A DNA stretch of 64,000 bases from Actinobacteria bacterium HGW-Actinobacteria-4 (GTDB lineage: Bacteria; Actinomycetota; Actinomycetes; Actinomycetales; Demequinaceae), in NCBI GenBank assembly GCA_002841315.1, contig PHEW01000007.1, positions 61,835-125,834 of the forward strand, in the 5' to 3' direction. The position numbers and the translations under genes are program-made. Position 1 is the first letter of the stretch; the number at the start of each line of letters is the position of its first letter. Below are positions 16,515 through 27,124 of the stretch, piece by piece. The notes beneath the pieces were generated by a model. The model saw only the letters and a list, made by a program, of their open reading frames with translations, searched no databases and was not told where the DNA came from.

Positions 16515-17400
16515 GCCCGGCGCCCCTCATCGCGGCACCAATCGCGGCCACGGGCTGGTCGGTGTCGAGAATGCGTACTCGCTGGTCCAGCTGGACTGAA
16601 CGCAGGAATGGGCTGTGGGAAGCCCACTCGTTCAAGACGTCACAGGTGCCCGCGAGGAGAGTGTCGCCAAGCGCGGCAAGCCCGCCGCCGATCACCACTT
16701 CTTCCACGTCTACAGTCAACACGAGCATGCGCACCGCTGCCGCAACACCCTGGTAAAGGCGGTCCAGAATCTCTGCCGCGACGGGGTCGCGATCTGCGGC
16801 AGCGAGGATGTCGCTGACCGCGGTCCCCGGCTTTCCCCACTGGCGAAGGATGCCGCTTCCCGACGCGTACGTCTCAAGGTTGCCGCGCAGTCCGTCGCCG
16901 TCCTCAGGGCCGTACGGGTTGACGGATATGTGCCCAATCTCGCCTGCGGCACCACGTGCACCGCGCCAAACCTTGCCGTTGACGATGATGCCCGCCGCAA
17001 GCCCTGTCCCGAGGTTGAGGTACGCGAGCGACAGTCCCCCATCGCCAGCAAGGGTCCACGCCCCAACCGCGGCACAGTTGACGTCGTTGTCCACCGCGGG
17101 AGTGACGCCCCACGCGTCGTGCAACGCGCTCGCCAGTCCAAGGCGCTCGATTCCAAGGTTCACGGCATGGCGCACCTCGCCATCGCTGATGGCCCCCGGA
17201 ATGCCCACTCCGATGGACTGCGCGTCACGCGGGTCGATGGCCGCCTCGCTACACAGGCGATCGACAGCCGCGAGGGTGGTCGCCAACACGGCCTCAGGGC
17301 CGTAGCCCGTGGCAGTGCGATAGCGGTGCAGGACCGCCCCCGACGCCTCCGTCACGACCACGTCGGTCTTGGTCCCACCAATGTCGATTCCCAGATGCAC
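16507..17400 (-). CDS. ROK-family sugar kinase, probably GlcNAc kinase
   Basis: 297 aa. N-terminal ATP-binding loop LGIDIGGTKTDV, the catalytic region VDNDVNCAAVG with the general-base Asp, and AGEIGHISVNP with the sugar-binding Glu-His. The ROK zinc motif (CxCGxxGCxE) is absent: the segment reads EDGDGLRGNLET. Context (between a NagZ-type glycosidase and nagB) predicts phosphorylation of GlcNAc to GlcNAc-6-P. GTG start 4 nt after the upstream stop; overlaps nagB. Zinc-free ROK kinases exist, so loss of the cysteines does not rule out activity. Confidence 0.88.
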   Translation of the reverse strand: MHLGIDIGGTKTDVVVTEASGAVLHRYRTATGYGPEAVLATTLAAVDRLCSEAAIDPRDAQSIGVGIPGAISDGEVRHAVNLGIERLGLASALHDAWGVTPAVDNDVNCAAVGAWTLAGDGGLSLAYLNLGTGLAAGIIVNGKVWRGARGAAGEIGHISVNPYGPEDGDGLRGNLETYASGSGILRQWGKPGTAVSDILAAADRDPVAAEILDRLYQGVAAAVRMLVLTVDVEEVVIGGGLAALGDTLLAGTCDVLNEWASHSPFLRSVQLDQRVRILDTDQPVAAIGAAMRGAGHG

Positions 17401-17404
17401 GGTC

Positions 17405-18856
17405 TTATCCGATCAGCCCAAGTAGTGCGTCTCCCGCGAGCTTGGAGGCTCCGAAGGTCGCGATATCAGCGTAGGTGTACGTGGGATCTGGCCACCCCAT
17501 GTCGACCACCACCACGTCGCCGTCGGCCCGGAGCGCGTCGATTGCCGCGCGCGCCCACGGGTGACGGTGGTTGTCCTTACCCACCACCACGGGCAGGGAC
17601 CCCTCTGGCACCGCGTCGCGCAAAACGGAAGGGTCATCTCCCAGGCCGATACTCGCTAACGGGATGACACCCTCCTCGGTGAAGGGGCCCCAGGGTGAGA
17701 CGCCCACGGCCATGTTCGCTACGGGATCCAGGCGCAACCACGCTAGCGGAACGTCCTGGCGCGATTGTTGGAGAAGGTCCTGAGCGGCGCTCGCCACGTA
17801 GAAGGCTGACGCGACACGATCGGCGGTCAGTCCTGGCGTCACGCCGCTTGCGAAGCCATCCGGCACTGGCTTGGACGCCCGGGCGACGGCCAGTGCCGCT
17901 CCCAACTCGGACGTGCGCGCGATTGCCGCGTTGATGCGAGGCGTCGGAAGCTTAGGCCCGCCGGCGGCCTGCGTGATCGCTTCCGCGATCTCCATGACCT
18001 GGGCGTCCGAGTTGTCAGTGCCAATGCACAACAGGTCGCATCCTGCGCCTAGCGCGAGCGCTGCCGCTTGAGGGATGCCTCGGTTTCCGGAGGCGCCCGC
18101 CATGTCCAGGGCATCGGAGACGATTACCCCTTCGAAACCGAGCTCGCCACGCAGGAGCCCCTCGAGAATCGGCCGCGACAGCGTTGCAGGGTACTTGGCG
18201 TCCAGGCTCGGCACCATGATGTGCGAGGTCATGACGGTACGGGTGCCCGAGGCTATGGCCGCACGGAACGGTGCAAGTTCGCGTGCATGGAGTTGCTCGA
18301 TGCTGACATCGATGACGGGCAGGGCGTGATGGGAGTCCTGAGCCGTGTCTCCGTGTCCAGGGAAGTGCTTGGCGCATGCGGCGACACCTGTGCTCTGGAT
18401 GCCCCGCGTCCATGCGGCCGCCTGGGCTGCAACGGCGTAGGCGTCGGCCCCAAAGCTGCGGACCCCAATCACGGGGTTGTGCGGATTCGAGTTCACGTCG
18501 ACGTCGGGAGCAAGCGCAAGCCCCACCCCAACATTGCGGAGTTCCCACCCGACCTGCTCGCCGATGCCGGAGGTTAGTTGAGCATCGGCGAGCCGGCCGA
18601 GGACCGCGTTCCCGGGGAATGGAGAGCCGCGGTGCTGGAAAAGCCTCGTGACGTCGCCGCCTTCCTCGTCCATCGAGATGACGGCGTGGGGGTTGGCTGC
18701 ATAGATGGCGTCAGTGAGACTGCGGAGTTGTTCGATGGACTCGACGTTCTCTGCGAACAGGCACACGCCTGCCATCCCCTGCTGAAGGCGCAGCTCCACC
18801 CAGTCGGGCAGCGTGCGGCCCACAAAGCCAGGCATCACAACGGCGAGTGGGTTCAT
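17405..18856 (-). CDS. nagZ: GH3 beta-N-acetylhexosaminidase (NagZ-like), cytoplasmic
   Basis: 483 aa without signal peptide. GH3 NagZ motifs: SMDEEGGDVTR, CAKHFPGHGDTAQDSH (the Asp-His acid/base loop specific to NagZ-type enzymes) and EGVIVSDALDMAG (nucleophile Asp). A C-terminal ~130-residue GH3_C-like domain follows. It should release terminal GlcNAc from imported chitobiose or cell-wall disaccharides. ATGA overlap with the upstream permease gene shows operon membership. Confidence 0.9.
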   Translation of the reverse strand: MNPLAVVMPGFVGRTLPDWVELRLQQGMAGVCLFAENVESIEQLRSLTDAIYAANPHAVISMDEEGGDVTRLFQHRGSPFPGNAVLGRLADAQLTSGIGEQVGWELRNVGVGLALAPDVDVNSNPHNPVIGVRSFGADAYAVAAQAAAWTRGIQSTGVAACAKHFPGHGDTAQDSHHALPVIDVSIEQLHARELAPFRAAIASGTRTVMTSHIMVPSLDAKYPATLSRPILEGLLRGELGFEGVIVSDALDMAGASGNRGIPQAAALALGAGCDLLCIGTDNSDAQVMEIAEAITQAAGGPKLPTPRINAAIARTSELGAALAVARASKPVPDGFASGVTPGLTADRVASAFYVASAAQDLLQQSRQDVPLAWLRLDPVANMAVGVSPWGPFTEEGVIPLASIGLGDDPSVLRDAVPEGSLPVVVGKDNHRHPWARAAIDALRADGDVVVVDMGWPDPTYTYADIATFGASKLAGDALLGLIG

Positions 18857-19689
18857 CCCTTGACCGCCCCGCTGACCAGACCCGCAGTCATGCGGCCCTG
18901 AACGATGAGGAAGAAGATGATTACTGGCACGGCGACCAGGGTCGATGCCGCCATGACCTCACCCCAATCCGTCTCGCGGGTTGCCGAGGCCTGAACGAAG
19001 CCGCGGAGCCACAGGGGCAGCGTCCGTGAGCTTTCCTCTGGCAAGAGAATCAACGCCACGGTGAACTCATTCCATGCCTGCAAGAAAGCGTAGACCCCCG
19101 ACGCCACGAGCCCAGGGGCGAGCAACGGGAATGTGATACGCATGAAGGCTTGCACCCGGCTGAGCCCGTCAACCATGGCGGCCTCTTCGAGTTCGGCGGG
19201 GATGCCGGCGACGAACCCACGTAGCATCCACACCGTGAAGGGCACCACGGCCGCGATATAGATGATGCTCACACCAATGATCGAGTTGAGCAGGCCCAGT
19301 GACGTCATCATCTTGTATTGAGCGATGAAGAGCGCCTCCGCTGGAAGCATCTGGATGAGCAGCACGGCGATCAGGAACGACTTGCGTCCCTTGAACCTGA
19401 AGCGCGAGATCGCAAGCGCTCCCAGGAACGCGAACACCAGGCAGAAGAACACCACGATGAGGGTGATCGAGATGCTCATGCCAAGCGCACTCGCGAAGCT
19501 TCCGTCTGAGATCGCGGAACGGAAGTTGCGGAACGACCCACCGAAGGGCACAAAGGTGGGAGTGAAGGACTGAAGCGTGCGGTTGGGGAGCATCGCCGAG
19601 TTCAGCATCCAGTAGACCGGGAAGACCCAGATCAGTGCGAGCGTGATCGCGACCAAATTGAGAGTGTGTCGTTGCAGACCGGTTTTCAC
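18853..19689 (-). CDS. ABC sugar transporter permease, MalG type
   Basis: 278 aa from the GTG at 19689, which overlaps the preceding TGA (GTGA); the track's 19728 start would overlap the previous gene by 43 bp. Six membrane segments and the EAA loop EEAAMVDGLSRVQAFMRITFPLLAPG that contacts the ATPase. CUT1-type carbohydrate importer subunit. No ATPase gene is in the cluster, so a shared MsiK-like ATPase encoded elsewhere is expected. Confidence 0.93.
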   Translation of the reverse strand: MKTGLQRHTLNLVAITLALIWVFPVYWMLNSAMLPNRTLQSFTPTFVPFGGSFRNFRSAISDGSFASALGMSISITLIVVFFCLVFAFLGALAISRFRFKGRKSFLIAVLLIQMLPAEALFIAQYKMMTSLGLLNSIIGVSIIYIAAVVPFTVWMLRGFVAGIPAELEEAAMVDGLSRVQAFMRITFPLLAPGLVASGVYAFLQAWNEFTVALILLPEESSRTLPLWLRGFVQASATRETDWGEVMAASTLVAVPVIIFFLIVQGRMTAGLVSGAVKG

Positions 19690-20723
19690 GATGCGTCCTC
19701 TCGCAGCAGCTTCCGCACGTACCACCAACTGATGGTGATCGTGATCAATAGCACCATCACCGAAGCGGCCGATGCTCCGGCGAAGTTCTGCGCGCCGGTT
19801 CCGAGTTTGAATATGTAGGTTCCGAGCAGGTCGTAGTCGGTCGCGCTTGAGCCGGCGTCTTGGAGGAGGCGAATCTGTGCGAAGACGCGAAGGTCCCAGA
19901 TCACCTGCAACAGCATGACAATGGCAATGACTGGCTTAATCATGGGCAAGATGATGAGCCGCAGGCGTTGCGAGCCGGAAGCACCATCGAGCGCCGACGC
20001 TTCCATAACTTCCTCTGGAATCTGGGTGAGTCCCGCGTAGATGGAGAACGCCACGAACGGTACGGACATCCAAATCACGATGATCGCAGCCACCGCGAAG
20101 AACGACAGCGGATCCTCAAGCCAGTTGTAGCGGTTCATCGCGACGCCCGGAATCATGTCGAGCACGTAGTTGACGACTCCGCGGCGCCGGTCGAACAGCC
20201 ACGTCCACACCGTCATGGACGCAACGATGGGCATGGACCATGCCAGGAGTAGCGCGATCTGTAACGTGAGGCGTGGCCCCTTGCCCACGTGAGACATCAA
20301 CACCGCGAAGGCGATGCCAATGAGGAGCGTGATGCTCGCGGCCACGAAGCAGAAGACCAGCGATCGAATCAGCACGGCCCAGAACTGGGAGTCGGAGAGC
20401 AGTTGGGTGTAGTTGGCGAACCACACGAAGGGTGCCGGTTGGCCGAACTGCTGGCGCAGGCCGTATTCGTGGAGCGAGGTCCACAGTTGCCACAAGGTGG
20501 GGTATCCGGTTCCGACCGCAAGGATCGCAACGGCGGGGATCACCAGCCAATGCGGCAGGAGGCGCGCGCGGCGCTTGCTTCGGCGAGCGGCGGCGGCCGC
20601 CTTCACGGCAGCCTCCCGTTGCTCCGGAGTCTGATTCACGTGCGAACCGCGTGCGACGGGCGACCAGTCTGCGACCGCTGCCGGCTCCGGTGTGCGTTGC
20701 GGGGGCAGTACAGGGCTACTCAC
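19686..20723 (-). CDS. ABC sugar transporter permease, MalF type
   Basis: 345 aa. GTG start with GAGAGGAGG upstream. A ~50-residue polar, alanine/arginine-rich N-tail precedes six membrane segments (LVIPAVAILAVGTGYPTLWQLW first). The EAA loop is MEASALDGASGSQRLRLIILPM. Partner of the MalG-type permease and the lipoprotein encoded upstream; import of GlcNAc oligomers is inferred from nagZ, nagB and nagA. Confidence 0.93.
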   Translation of the reverse strand: MSSPVLPPQRTPEPAAVADWSPVARGSHVNQTPEQREAAVKAAAAARRSKRRARLLPHWLVIPAVAILAVGTGYPTLWQLWTSLHEYGLRQQFGQPAPFVWFANYTQLLSDSQFWAVLIRSLVFCFVAASITLLIGIAFAVLMSHVGKGPRLTLQIALLLAWSMPIVASMTVWTWLFDRRRGVVNYVLDMIPGVAMNRYNWLEDPLSFFAVAAIIVIWMSVPFVAFSIYAGLTQIPEEVMEASALDGASGSQRLRLIILPMIKPVIAIVMLLQVIWDLRVFAQIRLLQDAGSSATDYDLLGTYIFKLGTGAQNFAGASAASVMVLLITITISWWYVRKLLREDAS

Positions 20724-20800
20724 GGCTGCCTCCTCTCACAGTGGCAAGGGTGGGAAAACTAAGGGTCTGGTGGAGTGTGGGGGTGGTGCAGTTCTCGCAG

Positions 20801-20832
20801 GTCGGGCCGTGGAGCAGGTTCCACGGCCCGAC
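20801..20832 (-). terminator. 13-bp stem hairpin between binding-protein and permease genes
   Basis: GTCGGGCCGTGGA, a 6-nt loop, then the exact complement, inside a 141-bp gap. Such intra-operon stem-loops usually protect the upstream mRNA or partly terminate, giving more binding protein than permease. No T-run is present. Confidence 0.65.
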
Positions 20833-20864
20833 CCGTGGGTAGCGAGTGTTGTTCCTAAGCGGCG

Positions 20865-22175
20865 TTAGCCGTTGAGGAGCGGGTTGATCAGAGCGTCGTA
20901 CTCGGCGGCCAAGGTGGCGACGTCGCCACCCGCGGCAACCTTGCCGAAGAACTCTTCGAGCAAGCCGCTACCTTCGACAGCTGCCCAACCGGGCGCTGCC
21001 GGGGTCAGCTTCGAGTCAGCTGCGGAGGCAATGAGCGCCGCAGCGAACTGGTTGTCGCCAAGTGCGGCGGTGTAGTCCAGGTTGGCCGGGCCAAGACCGT
21101 TCTCGGCCAGCATGGTCTGGTAGGTCTCCGAGAAGATGATGCGCATCAGCACGCGAGCAGCTTCCTGGTTCTTGGATGCGGCCGAGATCGCAATGTTCGA
21201 TCCACCTGCGAAGACGGGGGCTGCGCCACCGTTCACGCCGGGCAAGACGAACACGCCGAACACATCATCGTTCCACTGAGTTCCGACTCCACCGTCTTCA
21301 AGCTCGATGGGGTCGCCAATGCAGCAGCTCGCCCAGCTCGGAGCAATGATGGTGGCAGCTTCAGGAGCACCGGTGGACTCGTTGTCGTTGATGTTCACCC
21401 ACGGCGTCGAGTCAGACTCGGTAGCAGGGGCAAGCGACGACGTCGAGTAGAGGTCCTGAAGCATTTCCAGGCCCTTCACCGAGTTGGGTGAAGACAGCGT
21501 CGACACCCACTGACCGTCCTGGACCTCGGCAAGTTCTCCGCCGTTGGCGAAGATCCACGAGATGCCGTTACGCCAGTCCGAGCCGCCAATGTAGAAGCCG
21601 GACATCGAGCTGGTGGTCAACGCGGCCGCGGCTTCACTGAACTCACCAAGGGTGGTGGGCACGGCAACGCCTGCGGCTTCGTAGATGTCCTTGCGGTAGA
21701 AGTTGTACCGCGAGCCAAAGTAGTACGGCATGGCGTAGTTCGCGCCATCAACCTTGCCCACCTCGACGAAGGACTGGAGCAGGCTGTCGCCGCCCAGTTC
21801 CTGGTACATGTCAGAGATGTCCGAGAACGCACCAACAGTGGTGAATGTGGGCGACCAGGTGTTGCCGATCTCCACCACATCCGGAGTATTGTCGGAATCG
21901 GGGAGTGCGGTGGTGAGGCTTGAAAGAGCGTCGCCCCAACCCTGCTCCTCGATAGTAAGGGTGCCCCCGGTGGCGTCTGCGTATTCCGTCCTAAGGTATT
22001 CGCGCAGGGCCTCCGGGGTGTCACCACCCATGAGCCAGAGGGTGATGTTCGCACCAGCTGCGGCGGAGGCATCCTCTGACGGGTCAACGGATTCGTTCGT
22101 GTCGCCGGACGTGCATCCGGCCAGAACGAGAGCCGCGGCGGTCGCTGCTGCGACGGCGCTTAGCTTCTTCTTCAT
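20865..22175 (-). CDS. ABC sugar transporter solute-binding lipoprotein
   Basis: 436 aa. Lipoprotein signal MKKKLSAVAAATAAALVLAGC with Cys21, then a Ser/Asp/Glu-rich tether, then a family-1 solute-binding fold (ITLWLMGGDTPEALREYL, DVVEIGNTWSP, YAMPYYFGSRYNFYRKDIYEAAG). Probably binds GlcNAc or short chito-oligosaccharides, as NgcE/DasA proteins do; this rests on operon context. RBS AAAGGAA upstream. Adjacent cysteines (SWASCCIGD) in the mature domain are unusual for an exported protein. Confidence 0.93.
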   Translation of the reverse strand: MKKKLSAVAAATAAALVLAGCTSGDTNESVDPSEDASAAAGANITLWLMGGDTPEALREYLRTEYADATGGTLTIEEQGWGDALSSLTTALPDSDNTPDVVEIGNTWSPTFTTVGAFSDISDMYQELGGDSLLQSFVEVGKVDGANYAMPYYFGSRYNFYRKDIYEAAGVAVPTTLGEFSEAAAALTTSSMSGFYIGGSDWRNGISWIFANGGELAEVQDGQWVSTLSSPNSVKGLEMLQDLYSTSSLAPATESDSTPWVNINDNESTGAPEAATIIAPSWASCCIGDPIELEDGGVGTQWNDDVFGVFVLPGVNGGAAPVFAGGSNIAISAASKNQEAARVLMRIIFSETYQTMLAENGLGPANLDYTAALGDNQFAAALIASAADSKLTPAAPGWAAVEGSGLLEEFFGKVAAGGDVATLAAEYDALINPLLNG

Positions 22176-22239
22176 TCCGTGTTTCCTTTTCTGTTTACCG
22201 CCGCGACCCGGGTGGCCGTGGCGGAGAGAGAACTGCGGG

Positions 22240-23454
22240 TCATGAGACCCCCAGCTGGCCGGTCAGGACCATGACCACGGCACCGAGAACGACGATGTCC
22301 TCCCCAAGCGTGGTCATCCGCAACGTCAGATCGCCATGAAAGTCGGCCATCGTGCGGTCACGGAGTGTCTCGGCGGCACCCGTCAAGAGGGTTCCGTCAA
22401 GGAGTGCGAGGGGGCCGCTCAGTACGACCTCCCCCAAATTCAGGGCACCAACGATCGGTGCAAGGGCGATTCCCAGACGCTGGCCCGCTTCGCGCAAGAT
22501 CTCATGGCGCTCGTCCTCGGTTGACGCGTCCGCAAGCTTCGCTTCGAGGCGCGGCGTCGCGAGCCACGTCTCAAGGCAGCCGATCTTGTTACATGCGCAC
22601 CGCTCGCCGCCGTCGGTGCCGACCACCACGTGGCCGATCTCACCGGCGGCGAAGTTGCTGCCATAGACCGGCGCTCCCGAGATCACCACCCCAGAACCAA
22701 CACCGCGCCCGATGCGCACCAGCATGGTGTCGCCTTGGGAGCCGCCGAAGGTCCGCTCGGCCAGCGCGGCCGTGTTGGCGTCGTTAGCCACTTGAGTGGG
22801 CAGGTGGGTGTGCTCGCTCAGCATGTCTTGTAGCGGCACGTTGCTCCACCCAAGGTTGGGCGCGCTCAACACGGTGCCTTCGGCGTTCACCACGCCCGGG
22901 GAGCCCACGCCGATGCCGAGGATCGGGGCGCCCGCGCTGTCCACGAGCTTGTCGACCAGTGTCGTGACCGCCGCTACGGCCTCGTCACCGGTCATGCCAG
23001 TCGTGTCGACGTGAGCGCGATGCAAGATCGTGCCGTCCAGGTCAGTCACTGCCCCGCGGAATGCCGAGTTGAACGACAGGTCGAGCCCGATGATCGCGAA
23101 GCCGGAACGGTTGATGTCAAGCAAGGTGGCGGGCTTGCCTGGGCGGGCGTCGGGACGGCGGCCGAGCTCCACCGCGAGGTCTTCGTCGATCAGTTCAGCG
23201 ACGAGGTCCGAGATTGTTACGCGGGTAAGGCCCACCTCGCGGGCAAGGTCCGCCCGGCTCAGTCCGTCGCCGCGATACAAAGCCTGGAGAACAAGCGCGC
23301 GATTGTGGCTGCGGGTGTGTTCGGGGAGGGCACGAGCGCCCGGGCGCATCGCGGCGGCCCTGCTCGTGGCGAGCGGCCGAACAGCGACAGAATCAAGACC
23401 GCCGTTGACGTCGATCTCGCTTGCGGTGCCACCTCGCACTTTGGATGCCCTCAT
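22240..23454 (-). CDS. ROK-family transcriptional repressor of the amino-sugar operon
   Basis: 404 aa. Residues ~45-110 hold a winged helix-turn-helix (LSRADLAREVGLTRVTISDLVAEL). The ROK domain follows (FAIIGLDLSFNS, GIGVGSPGVV, ANDANTAALAE, AGEIGHVVVG) and keeps the zinc motif CACNKIGCLE, unlike the ROK kinase of the same operon. As a NagC-type regulator it should release DNA on binding GlcNAc or GlcNAc-6-P. It is the first gene of the operon. The ATG is followed upstream directly by a palindrome and lacks a Shine-Dalgarno; a leaderless start fits. Met36 is an alternative start. Confidence 0.9.
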   Translation of the reverse strand: MRASKVRGGTASEIDVNGGLDSVAVRPLATSRAAAMRPGARALPEHTRSHNRALVLQALYRGDGLSRADLAREVGLTRVTISDLVAELIDEDLAVELGRRPDARPGKPATLLDINRSGFAIIGLDLSFNSAFRGAVTDLDGTILHRAHVDTTGMTGDEAVAAVTTLVDKLVDSAGAPILGIGVGSPGVVNAEGTVLSAPNLGWSNVPLQDMLSEHTHLPTQVANDANTAALAERTFGGSQGDTMLVRIGRGVGSGVVISGAPVYGSNFAAGEIGHVVVGTDGGERCACNKIGCLETWLATPRLEAKLADASTEDERHEILREAGQRLGIALAPIVGALNLGEVVLSGPLALLDGTLLTGAAETLRDRTMADFHGDLTLRMTTLGEDIVVLGAVVMVLTGQLGVS

Positions 23455-23481
23455 GTTTGTTAGTAAAGGTTACGAACAAAC
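23455..23481. promoter_or_regulatory. 27-bp inverted repeat, candidate ROK operator
   Basis: GTTTGTTAGTAA AGG TTACGAACAAAC: 12-bp arms with one mismatch and a 3-bp spacer, AT-rich in very GC-rich DNA. It ends at the start codon of the ROK repressor and covers the predicted -10 region, an ideal autoregulatory operator. Confidence 0.75.
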
Positions 23482-23495
23482 AAAGCGCAAGTGCC
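23461..23495 (-). promoter_or_regulatory. Predicted leaderless promoter of the ROK/nag operon
   Basis: On the minus strand TTGCGC and TTTACT are 17 bp apart, and TTTACT ends 7 nt before the ATG of the ROK gene. Matches to the consensus are 4 of 6 in each box. The palindrome overlaps the spacer and -10. Confidence 0.45.
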
Positions 23496-23540
23496 TAGGG
23501 CGGAAAAATCCAAACCGTTACCGTTCCGTGACCATTGCTA

Positions 23541-23556
23541 CGGGACCGAGGTCCCG
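23541..23556. terminator. Inverted repeat downstream of mdh
   Basis: CGGGACC GA GGTCCCG lies in the 225-bp gap between the mdh stop and the ROK start. It may end the icd-mdh transcript before the ROK promoter. The rest of the gap holds short direct repeats (GGTGCTCACG twice, GCGGCCACC twice) and no gene. Confidence 0.4.
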
Positions 23557-23679
23557 CTTCGCGCACGGTGCTCACGCGGCCACCGGGAGCGCAAGCCGGT
23601 GCTCACGTAGCCCCGGTGGGGCATGCCGGGCCAACGCGGCCACCCGTAGGGCACACCAGCGCTCTCTCGCGCGATGCGA

Positions 23680-25883
<2,204 letters not shown>

Positions 25884-26013
25884 GCGGTAGCGCTCCTTGC
25901 GTCAACGGGAATGTGTGCTGACTCTAGGCTAGACCACTCCCTCAGCGGCACGTGTTCGTGGCAAGATGCGAGGAGGGCACACAGCCCCGGCACCCCGCAT
26001 GAGGAGACCACCC

Positions 26014-26841
26014 ATGGCAAAGAAGCCCGCTCGCAAGACCCCAACGCCCGCTGACGCCTTCCACGAGGACTTGTCACGCGACCATTGGGAGGATGACCCC
26101 GCGAGCCCCAGCCTCATGATGCGAATGATCGCCGAGGCCTGCGGCACGTTCGTGCTGGTCCTCGTGGTCCTGAGCGCGGCCCTCTACGCCCCCACCATGG
26201 GCAATCCGATGATCGTGGTCGCCTTCGCCTTTGGTGTTGCGATGATGGGCGCGCTCGTCGCCATCGGAAGCGTCTCCGGCGCCCACATCAACCCGGCGAT
26301 CACGGTGGCCGTCTGGGTCGCGGGTCGCTTTCCGGGCAAAGACGTTGCCCCGTACATCGTGGCTCACGTGGTAGGCGGGATTGCCGCCAGCGCCACCACC
26401 TTGGCGTTGACCGTGTCCAGTCCGGCGGTCGCGGGCCCCACAGGCGTCATGGCCGGTGTGTCCAACGGCTATGGCGATCGCACCGGACTCGGCTTCCCGT
26501 TGCTCACTGCGTTGAGCGTCGAGCTGCTGGCGACGGGGCTACTCGCCGTGGTGTTCCTCACCGCCACGTCGACAAAGGCGGTCAAGGCCCACTCGCCGTT
26601 CGCGGTGGGTCTGGGCGCAACAATCGTGGTCGCGTGGGCGCTGCCCTTCACCAATGCGGGCCTCAACCCGGCGAAGTCAACGGCGAGCGCGGTCTTCGCG
26701 GACGGCGCCGCCATCGGCCAGCTCTGGGTGTTTTGGGTCGCACCGGTAGTAGGCGCGGCCGTGGTGGGGTTGCTCTACCGTGCCTTTGGACCCGAGGAAG
26801 ACTTCGCGTCAGTTGCCCTTCGTGATCTCAAGGGTGCGTAA
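26014..26841 (+). CDS. Aquaporin-family channel with NPA-Lys second motif
   Basis: 275 aa from the ATG at 26014, preceded by GAGGAG; the track start at 25966 is too early. A ~40-residue charged N-tail, then six membrane segments and two half-helices. NPA motif 1 is SGAHINPAIT, motif 2 is GLNPAKSTA. The residue after the second NPA is nearly always Arg and forms the aromatic/Arg selectivity filter; here it is Lys221. Water or small-solute conduction is likely but selectivity may be altered. Divergent from icd. Confidence 0.88.
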   Translation: MAKKPARKTPTPADAFHEDLSRDHWEDDPASPSLMMRMIAEACGTFVLVLVVLSAALYAPTMGNPMIVVAFAFGVAMMGALVAIGSVSGAHINPAITVAVWVAGRFPGKDVAPYIVAHVVGGIAASATTLALTVSSPAVAGPTGVMAGVSNGYGDRTGLGFPLLTALSVELLATGLLAVVFLTATSTKAVKAHSPFAVGLGATIVVAWALPFTNAGLNPAKSTASAVFADGAAIGQLWVFWVAPVVGAAVVGLLYRAFGPEEDFASVALRDLKGA

Positions 26842-26854
26842 CTCAGCCAGCCCA

Positions 26855-27118
26855 TCAGTCCAGCGCGGTGGTCAAGCCCAGGTAGGCCAACGCGAGCCCG
26901 AACACCAGCAAGACCGACACATCAACCGTTCTGCGCCGCACGGCGAACGCAGCCGATGCTGGCACCACCACCCGCGCCGCGGCACCCGCGAGCGCAAAAA
27001 CGGCCAGGCCCACCACACCCGCACGCATGCTCGTGGTCAATGCGATCACCAGAATGATGATCACACCCACGAGCACCGCGATAGCCACGGTGGCTGAGGT
27101 TCGATATCTGTCCGGCAT
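26855..27118 (-). CDS. DUF3017 small membrane protein
   Basis: 87 aa, three membrane segments (VAIAVLVGVIIILVIALTT, GVVGLAVFALAGAAARVVV, VSVLLVFGLALAYLGLT). Size, topology and position next to purine/folate genes match actinobacterial DUF3017. Starts 6 nt after purH and is probably co-transcribed. Function unknown. Confidence 0.8.
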   Translation of the reverse strand: MPDRYRTSATVAIAVLVGVIIILVIALTTSMRAGVVGLAVFALAGAAARVVVPASAAFAVRRRTVDVSVLLVFGLALAYLGLTTALD

Positions 27119-27124
27119 AGGTGC

